Part shown: positions 16,151 to 25,344 of the stretch, in pieces
How the letters are laid out: each line of letters opens with the position of its first letter
How positions within the stretch are numbered: position 1 is the stretch's first letter
Origin: Pedobacter paludis
Lineage (GTDB): Bacteria > Bacteroidota > Bacteroidia > Sphingobacteriales > Sphingobacteriaceae
Direction: 5' to 3'
DNA length: 64,000 nt
Assembly (NCBI RefSeq): GCF_003173575.1
Contig: NZ_QGNY01000001.1
Location: forward strand, 974,294-1,038,293
The notes under the pieces: generated by a model
What the model saw: only the letters and a program-made list of their open reading frames with translations
Told to the model about the DNA's origin: nothing
The model's database searches: none
Made by a program: the position numbers and the translations under genes

Positions 16151-19100
16151 TTAAAAAGAAACATTTAATCCAAAGGTGTAAACTCGAGGCGTTGGAACGG
16201 GGTTACCATTACCATCTGCCGTCTGTGGATCCCATTGATTCCAGTTTGGTGCGTAAACACCGGCGTTAGAAACGTTGCCATAAATTTTTGCACTCTGAAT
16301 TCTCAGCTTCGCCATTAATTCTTTAGGGAAACTGTAAGAAAGTGCCACGGTATTTAACCTGATGTAAGAACTTTTGCGATACACATTAAAGCTAGTTCCA
16401 CTTAAGCCAGAACTTAAACGGGCATAATCGTTAATGGGATTATCAGGAGTCCAGTAAGGAACGATGTAAGAACTCGAACGCCCAAAGCCTACACTGCCTG
16501 GCTGGTTTTTAGCATAATTATCTGTACGTTGCTGACCCCAGCTGGATACCAGTTGGAAAGAGAAATCGATGTTTTTTAAAATGTTGAAATCATTGCGTAC
16601 CGACCAGTTAAACCGTGGACTGCGATAGCCGATAAATTGTTTATCCAGATCATTATAAACATAGTTTCCGTCAACATCTTCCAATTTAAAATCGCCTGGC
16701 TTGATACCTTTATTGTACTTGTTGGCTTCAGCAACTTCATTTTGTTGCCAAACGCCTAGAATTTTGTACTCCCAAATTATATCGATATCTTTTCCGATAA
16801 ACCAACCATTTCCCAGATCATCATTTGGTGTAGCCAGAGCCACAATTTTGTTTCTGTTTAAAGAGAAGTTAACCGATGTATTCCAGGTTACAGGTCCGCT
16901 GGTTATATTTTTACTGTTGATACCCAGTTCAATGCCTCGGTTATTTACGCGGCCTAGATTAGCGATTACGTTTGCATAACCTGAAACATTGGGAAGCGTT
17001 TGGCCAATTAATAAATCGCTGGTTTTCTTATCGTAAACATCTATTGAACCTGATAATCGGTTATTTAACACCCCAAAATCCAATCCAAGGTTTAAGGATT
17101 TTGTTTTCTCCCACTCTAAATTTGGATTTCCTAATCGTGAGCTGTTTACAATTGTGTTTACTTCGCCAGGAGTACCGCCACTATTTACGCTTTGGTATTT
17201 TCCTCCGCTTAAGGTTTGGATGGCAACATAAGGATCAATCACGTTGTTGGCATCTCTAATTTCCCGGTTACCGTTAATACCGTACGATAAACGCAGTTTA
17301 GCAAAATCTAGCCATTTGATGTCTTTCATAAAGCTTTCTTCGCTAAATGTCCACGCAACCGCAGCTGCTGGAAAATTCGCTCTTTTTTTCTCGGCGCCAA
17401 AGGCAGAATAACCATCTCTACGAATAGAACCTGTTAAGGCGTATCTACCTTTGTAGGAATAATTAATACGGGCTAGTAAGGCATCTCCGGTGTAAACTTT
17501 ATCATCACTGCTTACCGTTGGCTTATTTCCACTGGCCAGGTTATGATAACCCAAAACATCAGTTGGGGCAAAACCCTCGTTCGTTGCATTGGTATACCAG
17601 GTAGAATATTTCTCTGCATTGGCCAATAAAGTAACATCGATATTATGATCCTTGGCAAAAGTTTTGTTCCATTTTAATAGGTTATCGAGTTGCCAATTGT
17701 AACGGGTTTCTTGTGCACGTTGAGCTGAACCACCTGGTATGGTTACATTTGGATTCTTCGAAGACTGATGATTAAACGTACGGTATTGATCTAAACCCGG
17801 ACTAAAGTTTAATTGATAAGTAATTCCGAATGGTAGAGTTACCTTGCCATACAAACTGCCAAACAGGGTACTCTGCTTTTGCAATCTGGAGTTATAAGTC
17901 GGGTTCAGAAATGGATTTCTTGCATTTAAACCGTTATCATCTGTCGGGATTCTTCTTAAAGATCCATTTGGCTCGTAAAAATCGCCATAAGGTGATAGAT
18001 CTGGCAATTGATTGTAATCTGCCTCAATTGCACCTTCATCTCGATCGGCAAACTGCATGTTTATGCCAACGGTTAAAAATTTGGCAGCCTTTCCTTCTAA
18101 GTTAATCCGAGTACGAAATGTACTAAAACCGCCACCGGAAATGATACTTTCATTTTTGAGATAACCTAAGGACATGTAATAAGTAAGTTCCTCTTTTTTT
18201 CCGCTCATACTCAAGGTATGATCTTGGCGTTGCCCAGTAACGAACAGCATATCATACCAATCAACTGTTTTGCCGGCATAATAATTGTTTTTCTCATTGG
18301 TTAATAGTCCTAAACGTGTTAACCACAAATCAGTTGGATTGCTAGTGGTTTGCCCGTTAAGCCATTGAGTTAAGGTAACGCCCTCTGGTAAATTATTAGG
18401 ATCGTTATAAATGTACGGAGGATTTACACCGCCACTTCTTTGCACATCTGCTCTCCAGTTTAAAAATCCTGGCCCATCGTATACAGGCTGATCCTTCGCC
18501 AAAGTAGACATTCCAAAGTTTGTATTTAAGGTAATGGTTGGCGAACCGCTTCTTCCTCTTTTGGTAGTAATGGCCACAACACCGGTAGCCGCTTTTGCAC
18601 CATAAACAGCAAGCGAACTTGCATCTTTTAGCACATCAACCGATTCTATGTCGTTCGGGTTGATATCAGAAAGCTGTCCGATGTAAATTACGCCATCCAA
18701 TACAATAAGTGGTGAGGTTGTTCCGGTTAAAGTGGTTTTTCCACGAACCAATAAATCGCCGCCGCCTTTTGCACTGTTGTTAAAACCAACATTTAATCCA
18801 GGTATATTTCCTCTCAAAATATCGGTAACACTATTGGGGTTTTCGTTTTCCAACTGTGTGGCTTTAATGCTAGATACTGCTCCGGTAACATCTTTTTTTT
18901 GAGCCGTACCATAACCAATTACCACAACATCGGTTAAATTATTGGCTTCTTCCAAGAGCTGAAGATTAATGCTGGTTCGGTTGTTAACCGCAAGCTCCTG
19001 TGTGGTAAATCCTATAGCAGAAAATACTAGGGTTGAATTTGCCGGAACGGTAATGGAATAATTTCCATCGGCATTTGTAGAGGCGCCAATCTTGGTGTTC

Positions 19101-19237
19101 TTTACAGTTACAGAAACACCTGGCATTGGATTGCCGTTTTTGTCTTTAATGGTTCCTTTTACGCTGATATCCTGTGCGAAACAGAACGAGCAGATAAAAA
19201 CAACCAGACCAATTAGTAGGGTAATTTTTTTTCTCAT
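16151..19237 (-). CDS. SusC/RagA-family TonB-linked outer membrane transporter
   Basis: 1028 residues: signal peptide ('LLIGLVVFICSFCFAQ'), a CarboxypepD_reg-like domain at ~25-100 ('GTIKDKNGNPMPGVSVTV'), a plug domain with 'VVVIGYGTAQKKDVTGAVS' and 'DVLKDASSLAVYGAKAATGV' at ~105-230, then the long beta-barrel ending in an aromatic residue ('YTFGLNVSF'). It imports oligosaccharides bound by the SusD partner, powered by TonB/ExbBD. No STN/FecR anti-sigma module is present. The upstream gene on the same strand is a membrane sensor with a DNA-binding tail (19483-21423), the most likely regulator. Confidence 0.96.
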   Translation of the reverse strand: MRKKITLLIGLVVFICSFCFAQDISVKGTIKDKNGNPMPGVSVTVKNTKIGASTNADGNYSITVPANSTLVFSAIGFTTQELAVNNRTSINLQLLEEANNLTDVVVIGYGTAQKKDVTGAVSSIKATQLENENPNSVTDILRGNIPGLNVGFNNSAKGGGDLLVRGKTTLTGTTSPLIVLDGVIYIGQLSDINPNDIESVDVLKDASSLAVYGAKAATGVVAITTKRGRSGSPTITLNTNFGMSTLAKDQPVYDGPGFLNWRADVQRSGGVNPPYIYNDPNNLPEGVTLTQWLNGQTTSNPTDLWLTRLGLLTNEKNNYYAGKTVDWYDMLFVTGQRQDHTLSMSGKKEELTYYMSLGYLKNESIISGGGFSTFRTRINLEGKAAKFLTVGINMQFADRDEGAIEADYNQLPDLSPYGDFYEPNGSLRRIPTDDNGLNARNPFLNPTYNSRLQKQSTLFGSLYGKVTLPFGITYQLNFSPGLDQYRTFNHQSSKNPNVTIPGGSAQRAQETRYNWQLDNLLKWNKTFAKDHNIDVTLLANAEKYSTWYTNATNEGFAPTDVLGYHNLASGNKPTVSSDDKVYTGDALLARINYSYKGRYALTGSIRRDGYSAFGAEKKRANFPAAAVAWTFSEESFMKDIKWLDFAKLRLSYGINGNREIRDANNVIDPYVAIQTLSGGKYQSVNSGGTPGEVNTIVNSSRLGNPNLEWEKTKSLNLGLDFGVLNNRLSGSIDVYDKKTSDLLIGQTLPNVSGYANVIANLGRVNNRGIELGINSKNITSGPVTWNTSVNFSLNRNKIVALATPNDDLGNGWFIGKDIDIIWEYKILGVWQQNEVAEANKYNKGIKPGDFKLEDVDGNYVYNDLDKQFIGYRSPRFNWSVRNDFNILKNIDFSFQLVSSWGQQRTDNYAKNQPGSVGFGRSSSYIVPYWTPDNPINDYARLSSGLSGTSFNVYRKSSYIRLNTVALSYSFPKELMAKLRIQSAKIYGNVSNAGVYAPNWNQWDPQTADGNGNPVPTPRVYTFGLNVSF

Positions 19238-19422
19238 TTTTTATTTGGTTAGATTGATTAGATGCTGTAAAGCTATTTCAATTAAATCGAAAATACAAGC
19301 CAAAATAATCGTAATTACCTATAAATAAGATAGTTGCAAAATAACTCGATACGTTTAAAGTGCAATCTATTAATCGCAAAAATGGGATAGGAATGCGTAC
19401 AAAGCGATTTATAATTTTGCCC

Positions 19423-19439
19423 TGATACGCTTGATACGC
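19423..19439. promoter_or_regulatory. Direct repeat TGATACGC, candidate operator
   Basis: Two copies of TGATACGC spaced nine bases start to start, 186 bp upstream of the susC start codon and 44 bp beyond the stop codon of the sensor gene. Related half-sites (TGCGTAC near 19394, CGATACG near 19348) lie nearby. Position between a probable regulator and its probable target suggests a binding site. This is inference only. Confidence 0.3.
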
Positions 19440-19482
19440 AAGAAATATTTTAAAAAAAAATGCAAAATAAAAATGATCTACC

Positions 19483-21423
19483 TTATGCATTTTCCAGTAC
19501 CGTCGGATTTTCGAGAACAAGCTTGGTCCAGCCCTCTTCGCCAGCACTTTTCAGCTCTTCTTTTCGCTCCTGAAGCAACTTCTGCATTTTCGAATTATAG
19601 GTCCAGCAGGTGCTTTGGCGGATCGTTAAAATTTGCGAAAGCTTATGCGAAGAAATGGTACCTTTGGTAGAATACACCAAAAACAGCATATATAAGGCTT
19701 TATTAATCGGGATCTTACTGTTCTGAAATAAGGTATTCGCAATAACAGATTCATCGTAACCACATTTGGTACATCGCCTACTGTGAAGCGTTTGCCCCGC
19801 CAGCCAATGGTCGTTATCGCATTTTCTACAATGGTAACCTTTAGCCCATTTTAATTCGGCAATGTATTTAAAACCACTTTCCTTATCGGGATAGACCTTG
19901 CTAAACTCTTCAAAATCGACCAGTTTACTCATAACCCTTGCTCGCGTAACCTTTTCAATATTTAAGTGCAATTCGATATTGTCTTTTTTGAGCATGGCAT
20001 TCATGATAGAAATTTCTTCGTTCTGCTTTTCTATAATTTCTGCCTTTGCCTGTAGCTCTTTGGTTCGTTCATCAACCAAAACCGTTAATTCTGCATTTAA
20101 GGTTTGGTTTAGTTCCTGATTTATCCGCAACTGTTTAATAGTACGTTTTTGTGCACGGTCTTTTTTCTTTCTCAAGGTTCTGATACTGCTCCCAATGGCG
20201 AAAGAGACTAAAATCATTTCTACAATGAAACAAAAACTTAAACTGTAATAACTAAACGGACCGTAAGGGATCCACTTCAGCAACAATAATATCTTTACGA
20301 TAAATCCACCGACTAAAAAACCATAGCCTGCAACTAAAAAAATGGCCGGCTGATAATTTTGCCTCATTACATAAACTCCAGCCGAAAAAACGGCTAATAA
20401 CGGGATAAATTCTACAACCTTTAAATTAAACAAAGTGGTATAAAAAAGGCATACGATAAAAAACAGACTTCTAAGCGTGATAATTACGATTAAAAACCGA
20501 TAAAATTTGGGTGCCTTATATTTTAGGTACAAAAAGTTGATGGTAAAAAGCAAACCAAACAAACTACTTGCATAGAGCGCAATCCCAAATCCATAGGTAT
20601 TCATTATTGGGTAATTTGGCCATAAATATTGAAAGGCAATACCGTCACTGCACATTTCGTAAAGGCCGATACTTAAATTGTAAAGTACATAAAACAGATA
20701 CTTTTTTTCCTTAATGGCAAAATACATCAACAGATTGTATAAGCTAAAAACGATGATCATTCCATAAAACAGGCCAAAAAGAAAATATTCATTCAATGCG
20801 TAACCTACAAACCACTTCAAATCTCGTAGTACAATAATGGCGCTGATGGAATGTGGAGATTTAAGCCGGATATAATAAGTAAGTACGTGATCGGTTTTAT
20901 TAGATAAATCGTAAGTAAAGTTTTTATGCTGGTATTCCCGCTCGGCAAAAGCATAATTGGTTCCGAAATAATGGGCATGGTAACTTCCATAATCATCAGG
21001 TATAAAAAGACTAAGATCATTAATGGATTGATCAAAAAATTCGAGCATCCACTTTTTCCCCGATTCTTTATCGTGTTCGATTCTAATCCGATACCAATAA
21101 GCAGAAGCGGTATGGTAATTTTTCGGCACGTAATTTTTGTTCGATTTAAATTGATCTTGATAATCGGCACTCGCCACTTGGGCAACATTCAAATTGCCTA
21201 GTGGATCCTCTAAAATATCTACTTCTGCAAAAGAAAAAATATGATGTGGTTGTTGATCGTCTACTTTTACCGGAATCTGAGCATAAGCCGAAACCATATA
21301 AAAAACTAGAATTTGTATGGTTGATATTATGAGTTTAGAGGAGAAGGATAATCGGAAAGGAACATGGTCTAAAACATTCCGCACGAATAATAACCTCAAG
21401 ATTTGTGTATAAGTCTTGCTCAT
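19483..21423 (-). CDS. 7TM-DISM membrane sensor fused to an IS1595-type transposase DNA-binding module
   Basis: 646 residues. A signal or membrane segment at ~27-48 precedes a periplasmic 7TMR-DISMED2-like beta domain (~50-190, 'YWYRIRIEH', 'YYIRLKSPHS'), seven hydrophobic segments (~205-410), then a long coiled coil (~425-510). The end is not a kinase: residues ~515-625 follow the N-terminal part of IS1595/ISXO2 transposases, with a zinc ribbon Cys532-Cys535...Cys551-Cys554, 'ANTLFQNSKIPINKALYMLFL' and an HTH-like 'SSHKLSQILTIRQSTCW'. The DDE catalytic domain is absent, so it is not a transposase. It lies upstream of susC on the same strand, which suggests a membrane-tethered transcription regulator of the SusCD operon. 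Domain identities are by recognition; the function is inference. Confidence 0.8.
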   Translation of the reverse strand: MSKTYTQILRLLFVRNVLDHVPFRLSFSSKLIISTIQILVFYMVSAYAQIPVKVDDQQPHHIFSFAEVDILEDPLGNLNVAQVASADYQDQFKSNKNYVPKNYHTASAYWYRIRIEHDKESGKKWMLEFFDQSINDLSLFIPDDYGSYHAHYFGTNYAFAEREYQHKNFTYDLSNKTDHVLTYYIRLKSPHSISAIIVLRDLKWFVGYALNEYFLFGLFYGMIIVFSLYNLLMYFAIKEKKYLFYVLYNLSIGLYEMCSDGIAFQYLWPNYPIMNTYGFGIALYASSLFGLLFTINFLYLKYKAPKFYRFLIVIITLRSLFFIVCLFYTTLFNLKVVEFIPLLAVFSAGVYVMRQNYQPAIFLVAGYGFLVGGFIVKILLLLKWIPYGPFSYYSLSFCFIVEMILVSFAIGSSIRTLRKKKDRAQKRTIKQLRINQELNQTLNAELTVLVDERTKELQAKAEIIEKQNEEISIMNAMLKKDNIELHLNIEKVTRARVMSKLVDFEEFSKVYPDKESGFKYIAELKWAKGYHCRKCDNDHWLAGQTLHSRRCTKCGYDESVIANTLFQNSKIPINKALYMLFLVYSTKGTISSHKLSQILTIRQSTCWTYNSKMQKLLQERKEELKSAGEEGWTKLVLENPTVLENA

Positions 21424-21735
21424 GATGTTAAGATTTGGCTAGGTTAACCCAAAGCGCAGAAAGGACTGCATTTTAGAATTTCTGATTTAAACTAACTTAC
21501 ACAAAACCAAGGCAAAAAATAAGCTGGATTGAAAAAAATCGTTAAAATATGATGCAGAATGGGGTTTCTATCGTTTGAAATTTTAATCAAACCAAACCAT
21601 CCATTTGTAATAGGTGAATGTAGAGCGATCTGATCTACACTTCTTTTCGATGCGAGGAAATTGAATTCGAAGCTTTTTAAGTCCATCAGAAGCCATAGCC
21701 GATCAGACTTCGGAATTTGATATACGATTAAGAAC
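21424..21735. other. Intergenic stretch, nothing recognised
   Basis: 312 bases between two minus-strand genes. A short open frame on the minus strand (21492-21686) shows no coding character. No clear hairpin, repeat or promoter box was seen. Confidence 0.4.
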
Positions 21736-24210
21736 CTAGTTTAACGGTAAGGTAAAATAAAAAGTGGATCCCTTATCTGGCTCACTCTCTACCCAGATTT
21801 TGCCATTATGCCGGTTGATAATTTCAGCACTTAAATACAAGCCAATGCCAAAGCCCGAAATGGTGTGATTGCCCTGAACTCGATAATATCTTTCAAAAAG
21901 CATATTCGCATCTTCACTGTTAATGCCCATGCCTTCATCTTTTATCGCAACACAAACTTCATTATCCTTAATAGAACAACTCACATCGATATGGCTTCCA
22001 TTTGGAGAGTATTTATGTGCGTTGCTTAAAAGATTGGATATTACATTTCCTATTTTATCCCGATCGGCGTAAACTTCAACTTCGCACCCATTTGCTAAGC
22101 TTACAATGTGGGTAGATTGCGATATGTAAGTTTCGTCAATGGCTTCTTGCAAAAGCTCATCTAATTTAAATGTACTTTTTTCGATTAACAGTTTGCCAGA
22201 TTCCAGTCTAGATACATTTAAAAAACCATTGATCATGGTTGTCATTTTTCTAACCTGATTGTTGGCTTTATCAAGCGCATTTACGGCATAAGCATCATCT
22301 GCCAACTTCGCCTTACGTTGCAATACCTGTACAAATCCGTTTATGGCAGTTAAAGGTGTTTTCAGCTCGTGACTCACCATTCCGATGAAATCATTTTTCC
22401 TCAATTCATCTAATTTACGTTCGGTAATATCCATGAACAATCCTGAATATTCGGTTGCATTGCCATCCTTATCTAAAAAAACCCTTCCAGTAGCCCTAAC
22501 CCACTTTTCTTCTCCAGTAATTAAGTTATTTATAGGATATTCATTATCGCTTGGGGCATGGTTTTCAAGTGCATTTTTCAAGGCTTTGCTAAGCATTTCA
22601 TGATATTTCGGATTAACCGCTTCCATTATTTTCTCCATTTCGGCTGGTCCTTCTAAAGGCAAGCCCAACAGTTCCCTAACAAAGGTAGACACCGTAATTT
22701 CGACACTAATCGGATCAATACTCCAGGTACCCATTCTACCAGTATCAATGGCTTGTCTTAATTTTTCATCGCTTTCTGATAGTTTATTGATGTACTGGAT
22801 TAAATCATCGTGGGTTTGTGCAAGTTCCTCATTTGTAGTGGCAAGCTCCTCGTTGGAAAGTGCTAAATCTTCGTTTATTCCCTGCAGTTCTTCCTGATAT
22901 AACTTTCGTTCTGTAATATCTGGACTTACTGTCGCCAGCGCAATTACCTCATTACTTTGTGTATCTTTAATAAAAAACCCATTCCACTCAATCCAAAAAG
23001 GGATTTCGGTTTGCTCGTTCCAAAAACGTATCTCGTAACGGATGTTTCCATTACTTACAAGTTCCAAGAAAATCTTTTCTGCTTCCAGCTTATCCTCAGG
23101 ATAAACGCAATCTATTAGCGTACGTTTATCAAAACCACTCCAACCTAGTTTTGATAAGGCTGCGGGATTTAAATATTCAATGTTGCCAGCCAAATCTGCC
23201 AGTCCTATAAATTCGGAGCTTGCTTCGATTAGCGTATTTAAATTTTGGCGTTCTAGCTCGTAATGTTTTCGATCTGTAATGTCTATACAAGAACAGATGT
23301 AGCCCAAAAATGTGCCGTCTGATCTAAAACGCGGAGATCCTTTAGCCAATAACCAATGATATTTTCCATTTTTTGCCAAAAGCCTAAACTCGCCACTGTA
23401 ATCTTCTTTATGTTCTAATGCCGACAAATAAATGTTTAAATAGGTTCTTCGATCGTTTTCATGAATAAGGTCTGACCATCCGAAAGCCAGTAAATCATCC
23501 ATAGATCTACCCGTAAGTTCCATCCATGTCGAATTAAAGTAAATGCCATCTCCGGTTTCATCGCCAACGGCTATAAAAATATCAGTAGCCTCGGCCATGT
23601 TTTTAAAGCGTTCTTCACTTTCAATCAATTCTTTTACACGTCTATCTACACGTGCTTCCAGTTCGCCATTTAAAACAGAAAGTGCTTCCTGGGTTTCCTG
23701 AAGTTCTTCATTTGTGGCAATAAGTTCTTCATTGGTTGCAGCAAGTTCTTCATTAAGTGCCTGCTCACGTTGCAATGCAAGTTCTTTTTCTTCGGCACGC
23801 TCTATGGCTTCTCGCTTTAAAAAACGTTCGGTAACATCAATGGCGGTGTGCAATACACAAATAACTTTGCCATCATCATTCTTTATGGCTCGATATTCGA
23901 AATCGAAGTAAAAGGTTTGCATTTTGCCTCCAACTTCTAAGTCCGCAGCAGTATCTTTCCCCGAAATTACGAGCCCTTCATTCCATACCCTTTTAAACAT
24001 TTCTATAAAAGGCTGTCCCTTTAATTCGGGTAGGGCATCTTCTAGCGATTTGCCGATAACACTTTTATCTTTCCCCCATATGGCCAACATCGCATCATTA
24101 GCCGTTTGGATAATAGCAGTTTCGCCAACATGTATAGCAGTAGCTGTAGGTGTTAAGTTAAAAACTTCGATTAGTTGTTCGTTACTTAGCAGATAAGATG
24201 AGTTACTCAT
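21736..24210 (-). CDS. Multi-PAS sensor histidine kinase
   Basis: 824 residues without a membrane segment. Order: PAS (~10-135, 'TPTATAIHVGETAI'), coiled coil with repeated 'NEELIATNEELQ', PAS (~200-320), PAS (~325-445), second coiled coil ('ALSNEELATTNEELAQTHDD'), PAS/PAC (~480-600), HisKA with phospho-acceptor His614 in 'MVSHELKTPL', and HATPase_c ('NVISNLLSNAHKYS', 'DEGMGI', 'GFGIGLYL'). Close relative of the kinase at 2811 in architecture and linker sequence. No receiver gene is linked. The repeated NEEL coiled coils probably act as signalling helices passing PAS state to the kinase core. Confidence 0.93.
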   Translation of the reverse strand: MSNSSYLLSNEQLIEVFNLTPTATAIHVGETAIIQTANDAMLAIWGKDKSVIGKSLEDALPELKGQPFIEMFKRVWNEGLVISGKDTAADLEVGGKMQTFYFDFEYRAIKNDDGKVICVLHTAIDVTERFLKREAIERAEEKELALQREQALNEELAATNEELIATNEELQETQEALSVLNGELEARVDRRVKELIESEERFKNMAEATDIFIAVGDETGDGIYFNSTWMELTGRSMDDLLAFGWSDLIHENDRRTYLNIYLSALEHKEDYSGEFRLLAKNGKYHWLLAKGSPRFRSDGTFLGYICSCIDITDRKHYELERQNLNTLIEASSEFIGLADLAGNIEYLNPAALSKLGWSGFDKRTLIDCVYPEDKLEAEKIFLELVSNGNIRYEIRFWNEQTEIPFWIEWNGFFIKDTQSNEVIALATVSPDITERKLYQEELQGINEDLALSNEELATTNEELAQTHDDLIQYINKLSESDEKLRQAIDTGRMGTWSIDPISVEITVSTFVRELLGLPLEGPAEMEKIMEAVNPKYHEMLSKALKNALENHAPSDNEYPINNLITGEEKWVRATGRVFLDKDGNATEYSGLFMDITERKLDELRKNDFIGMVSHELKTPLTAINGFVQVLQRKAKLADDAYAVNALDKANNQVRKMTTMINGFLNVSRLESGKLLIEKSTFKLDELLQEAIDETYISQSTHIVSLANGCEVEVYADRDKIGNVISNLLSNAHKYSPNGSHIDVSCSIKDNEVCVAIKDEGMGINSEDANMLFERYYRVQGNHTISGFGIGLYLSAEIINRHNGKIWVESEPDKGSTFYFTLPLN

Positions 24211-24390
24211 TGAAACAAAATGGGATTTTAAACGATAAAGTTAAAAAAATACTAATCCCACAACAAAAAAATCAACATTAGGTTTGGATTTTAACGGCTT
24301 GATTTAATAAATTAGAAAAGAATGATGATTAAGCTATAAGCATACCCCTATTTGCTCTGAGGGCACCTTTTTACAGAAGAAAAAGAAAGC

Positions 24391-24716
24391 TGGTCGAGAT
24401 TTATAATCTCGTCCCAAAGAACTGTGGATTTGTAATCCACACAAAATAGTAACTCATAATTCCTTTCACCGGCAAATACGACACTGGTCGAGATTTGTAA
24501 TCTCGTCCTAAAGAGCTGTGGATTTGTAATCCACACAAAATAGTAACTTATAATTCAGCAAATACAAAGTTGGTCGAGATTTGTAATCTCGTCCTAAAGA
24601 ACTGTGGATTTGTAATCCACACAAAATAGTAACTTATAATTCAGCAAATACAAAGTTGGTCGAGATTTGTAATCTCGTCCTAAAGAACTGTGGATTTGTA
24701 ATCCACACAAAATATC
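24391..24716. repeat. Four tandem REP-like double-hairpin units
   Basis: Four copies start at 24391, 24485, 24571 and 24657 (spacing 94, 86, 86 bp). Each holds two short palindromes: CGAGATTTGTAATCTCG and GTGGATTTGTAATCCAC, both with a TGT loop, separated by about 10 bp. A fifth copy stands alone at 26282-26333. Paired short palindromes in intergenic DNA are typical of REP elements mobilised by RAYT (single-domain tyrosine transposase) proteins; no RAYT gene is in the window. The rest of 24211-24390 is AT-rich with nothing recognised. Confidence 0.85.
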
Positions 24717-25320
24717 AACTCATTATTCCTTTCACAAGCAAATTCCATTGAACAAAAGAAAATCCCAAAAAACTCCCAGTTGCAACTGCTAAATTTCTAG
24801 CTTTATCAATTAAATGGGATGATTCGGTATTGGCTAGTTCATTTCGGCCATGAACTTCTCCTGATACCTGCAAGTTTTTTTTTCGAATTACGAAATTAGA
24901 AGTGGCCTCCGATTTAAAAAAATGCGTCGTTTCATCCTCAGCGGTTGATGGTGCCTTACATGGTCGGGCCCGCATAATAAAAATAGCCTCTTGTTGGTCT
25001 TCTTCTATATATTCTTCCAGATGCTCTATCCTAACCCAATCAAAACCCTGCCCCGCTTGATTTCCCAGACCCGGTACGTCAATTCTAATAAAATCATCGA
25101 CCATTGGTAACCGATCAACGGGATTATTTTGTTGATCAATTAAACAAAATGCACTGGCTTCTATCTTGCTTATGCTATGCCAATTTGAAATATCTAATAA
25201 CCTGCTTTTTGCAAGTTCATAGAAATCTTGGGCCTGCTGTTCAGTCTCAAAATCATGAGATTCTTCAATATCTGTTTGTTTCCCATTTATTTGCTTTGGG
25301 ATTAAATCATCTAATTGCAT
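24715..25320 (-). CDS. Hypothetical protein, 201 residues, conserved type
   Basis: Not assigned to a named family. The N-terminal half is globular with 'DYIRID'-like text ('VDDFIRIDVPGLGNQAGQGFDWVRIE'), a pattern I associate with hypothetical proteins of Sphingobacteriaceae, followed by 'IFIMRARPCKAP' and a low-complexity charged linker. The last ~20 residues ('ATGSFLGFSFVQWNLLVKG') are moderately hydrophobic, perhaps membrane-associated. The stop codon abuts the last REP-like unit, so the repeat array forms its 3' flank. 24 bp downstream of the DUF4142 gene on the same strand, likely co-transcribed. Confidence 0.65.
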   Translation of the reverse strand: MQLDDLIPKQINGKQTDIEESHDFETEQQAQDFYELAKSRLLDISNWHSISKIEASAFCLIDQQNNPVDRLPMVDDFIRIDVPGLGNQAGQGFDWVRIEHLEEYIEEDQQEAIFIMRARPCKAPSTAEDETTHFFKSEATSNFVIRKKNLQVSGEVHGRNELANTESSHLIDKARNLAVATGSFLGFSFVQWNLLVKGIMS

Positions 25321-25344
25321 GTCGTTTTGCTTTGTTAATTCACT

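Noticed and set aside
7598..19237. Single polysaccharide utilization locus from GH127 to SusC
   Set aside because: The GH127 gene is separated from susD by about 4 kb of unrelated genes, several on the opposite strand; only functional cooperation can be suggested.
19483..21423. Insertion sequence or transposase gene
   Set aside because: Only the DNA-binding part of the transposase is present; no DDE domain, no terminal inverted repeats found, and a long receptor is fused in front.
21492..21686. Small minus-strand gene of 64 codons
   Set aside because: No coding character, no promoter, and composition like intergenic DNA.
24391..24716. CRISPR array from the double palindromes
   Set aside because: Sequence between palindromes is itself repeated, so there are no spacers; it fits REP-like units.
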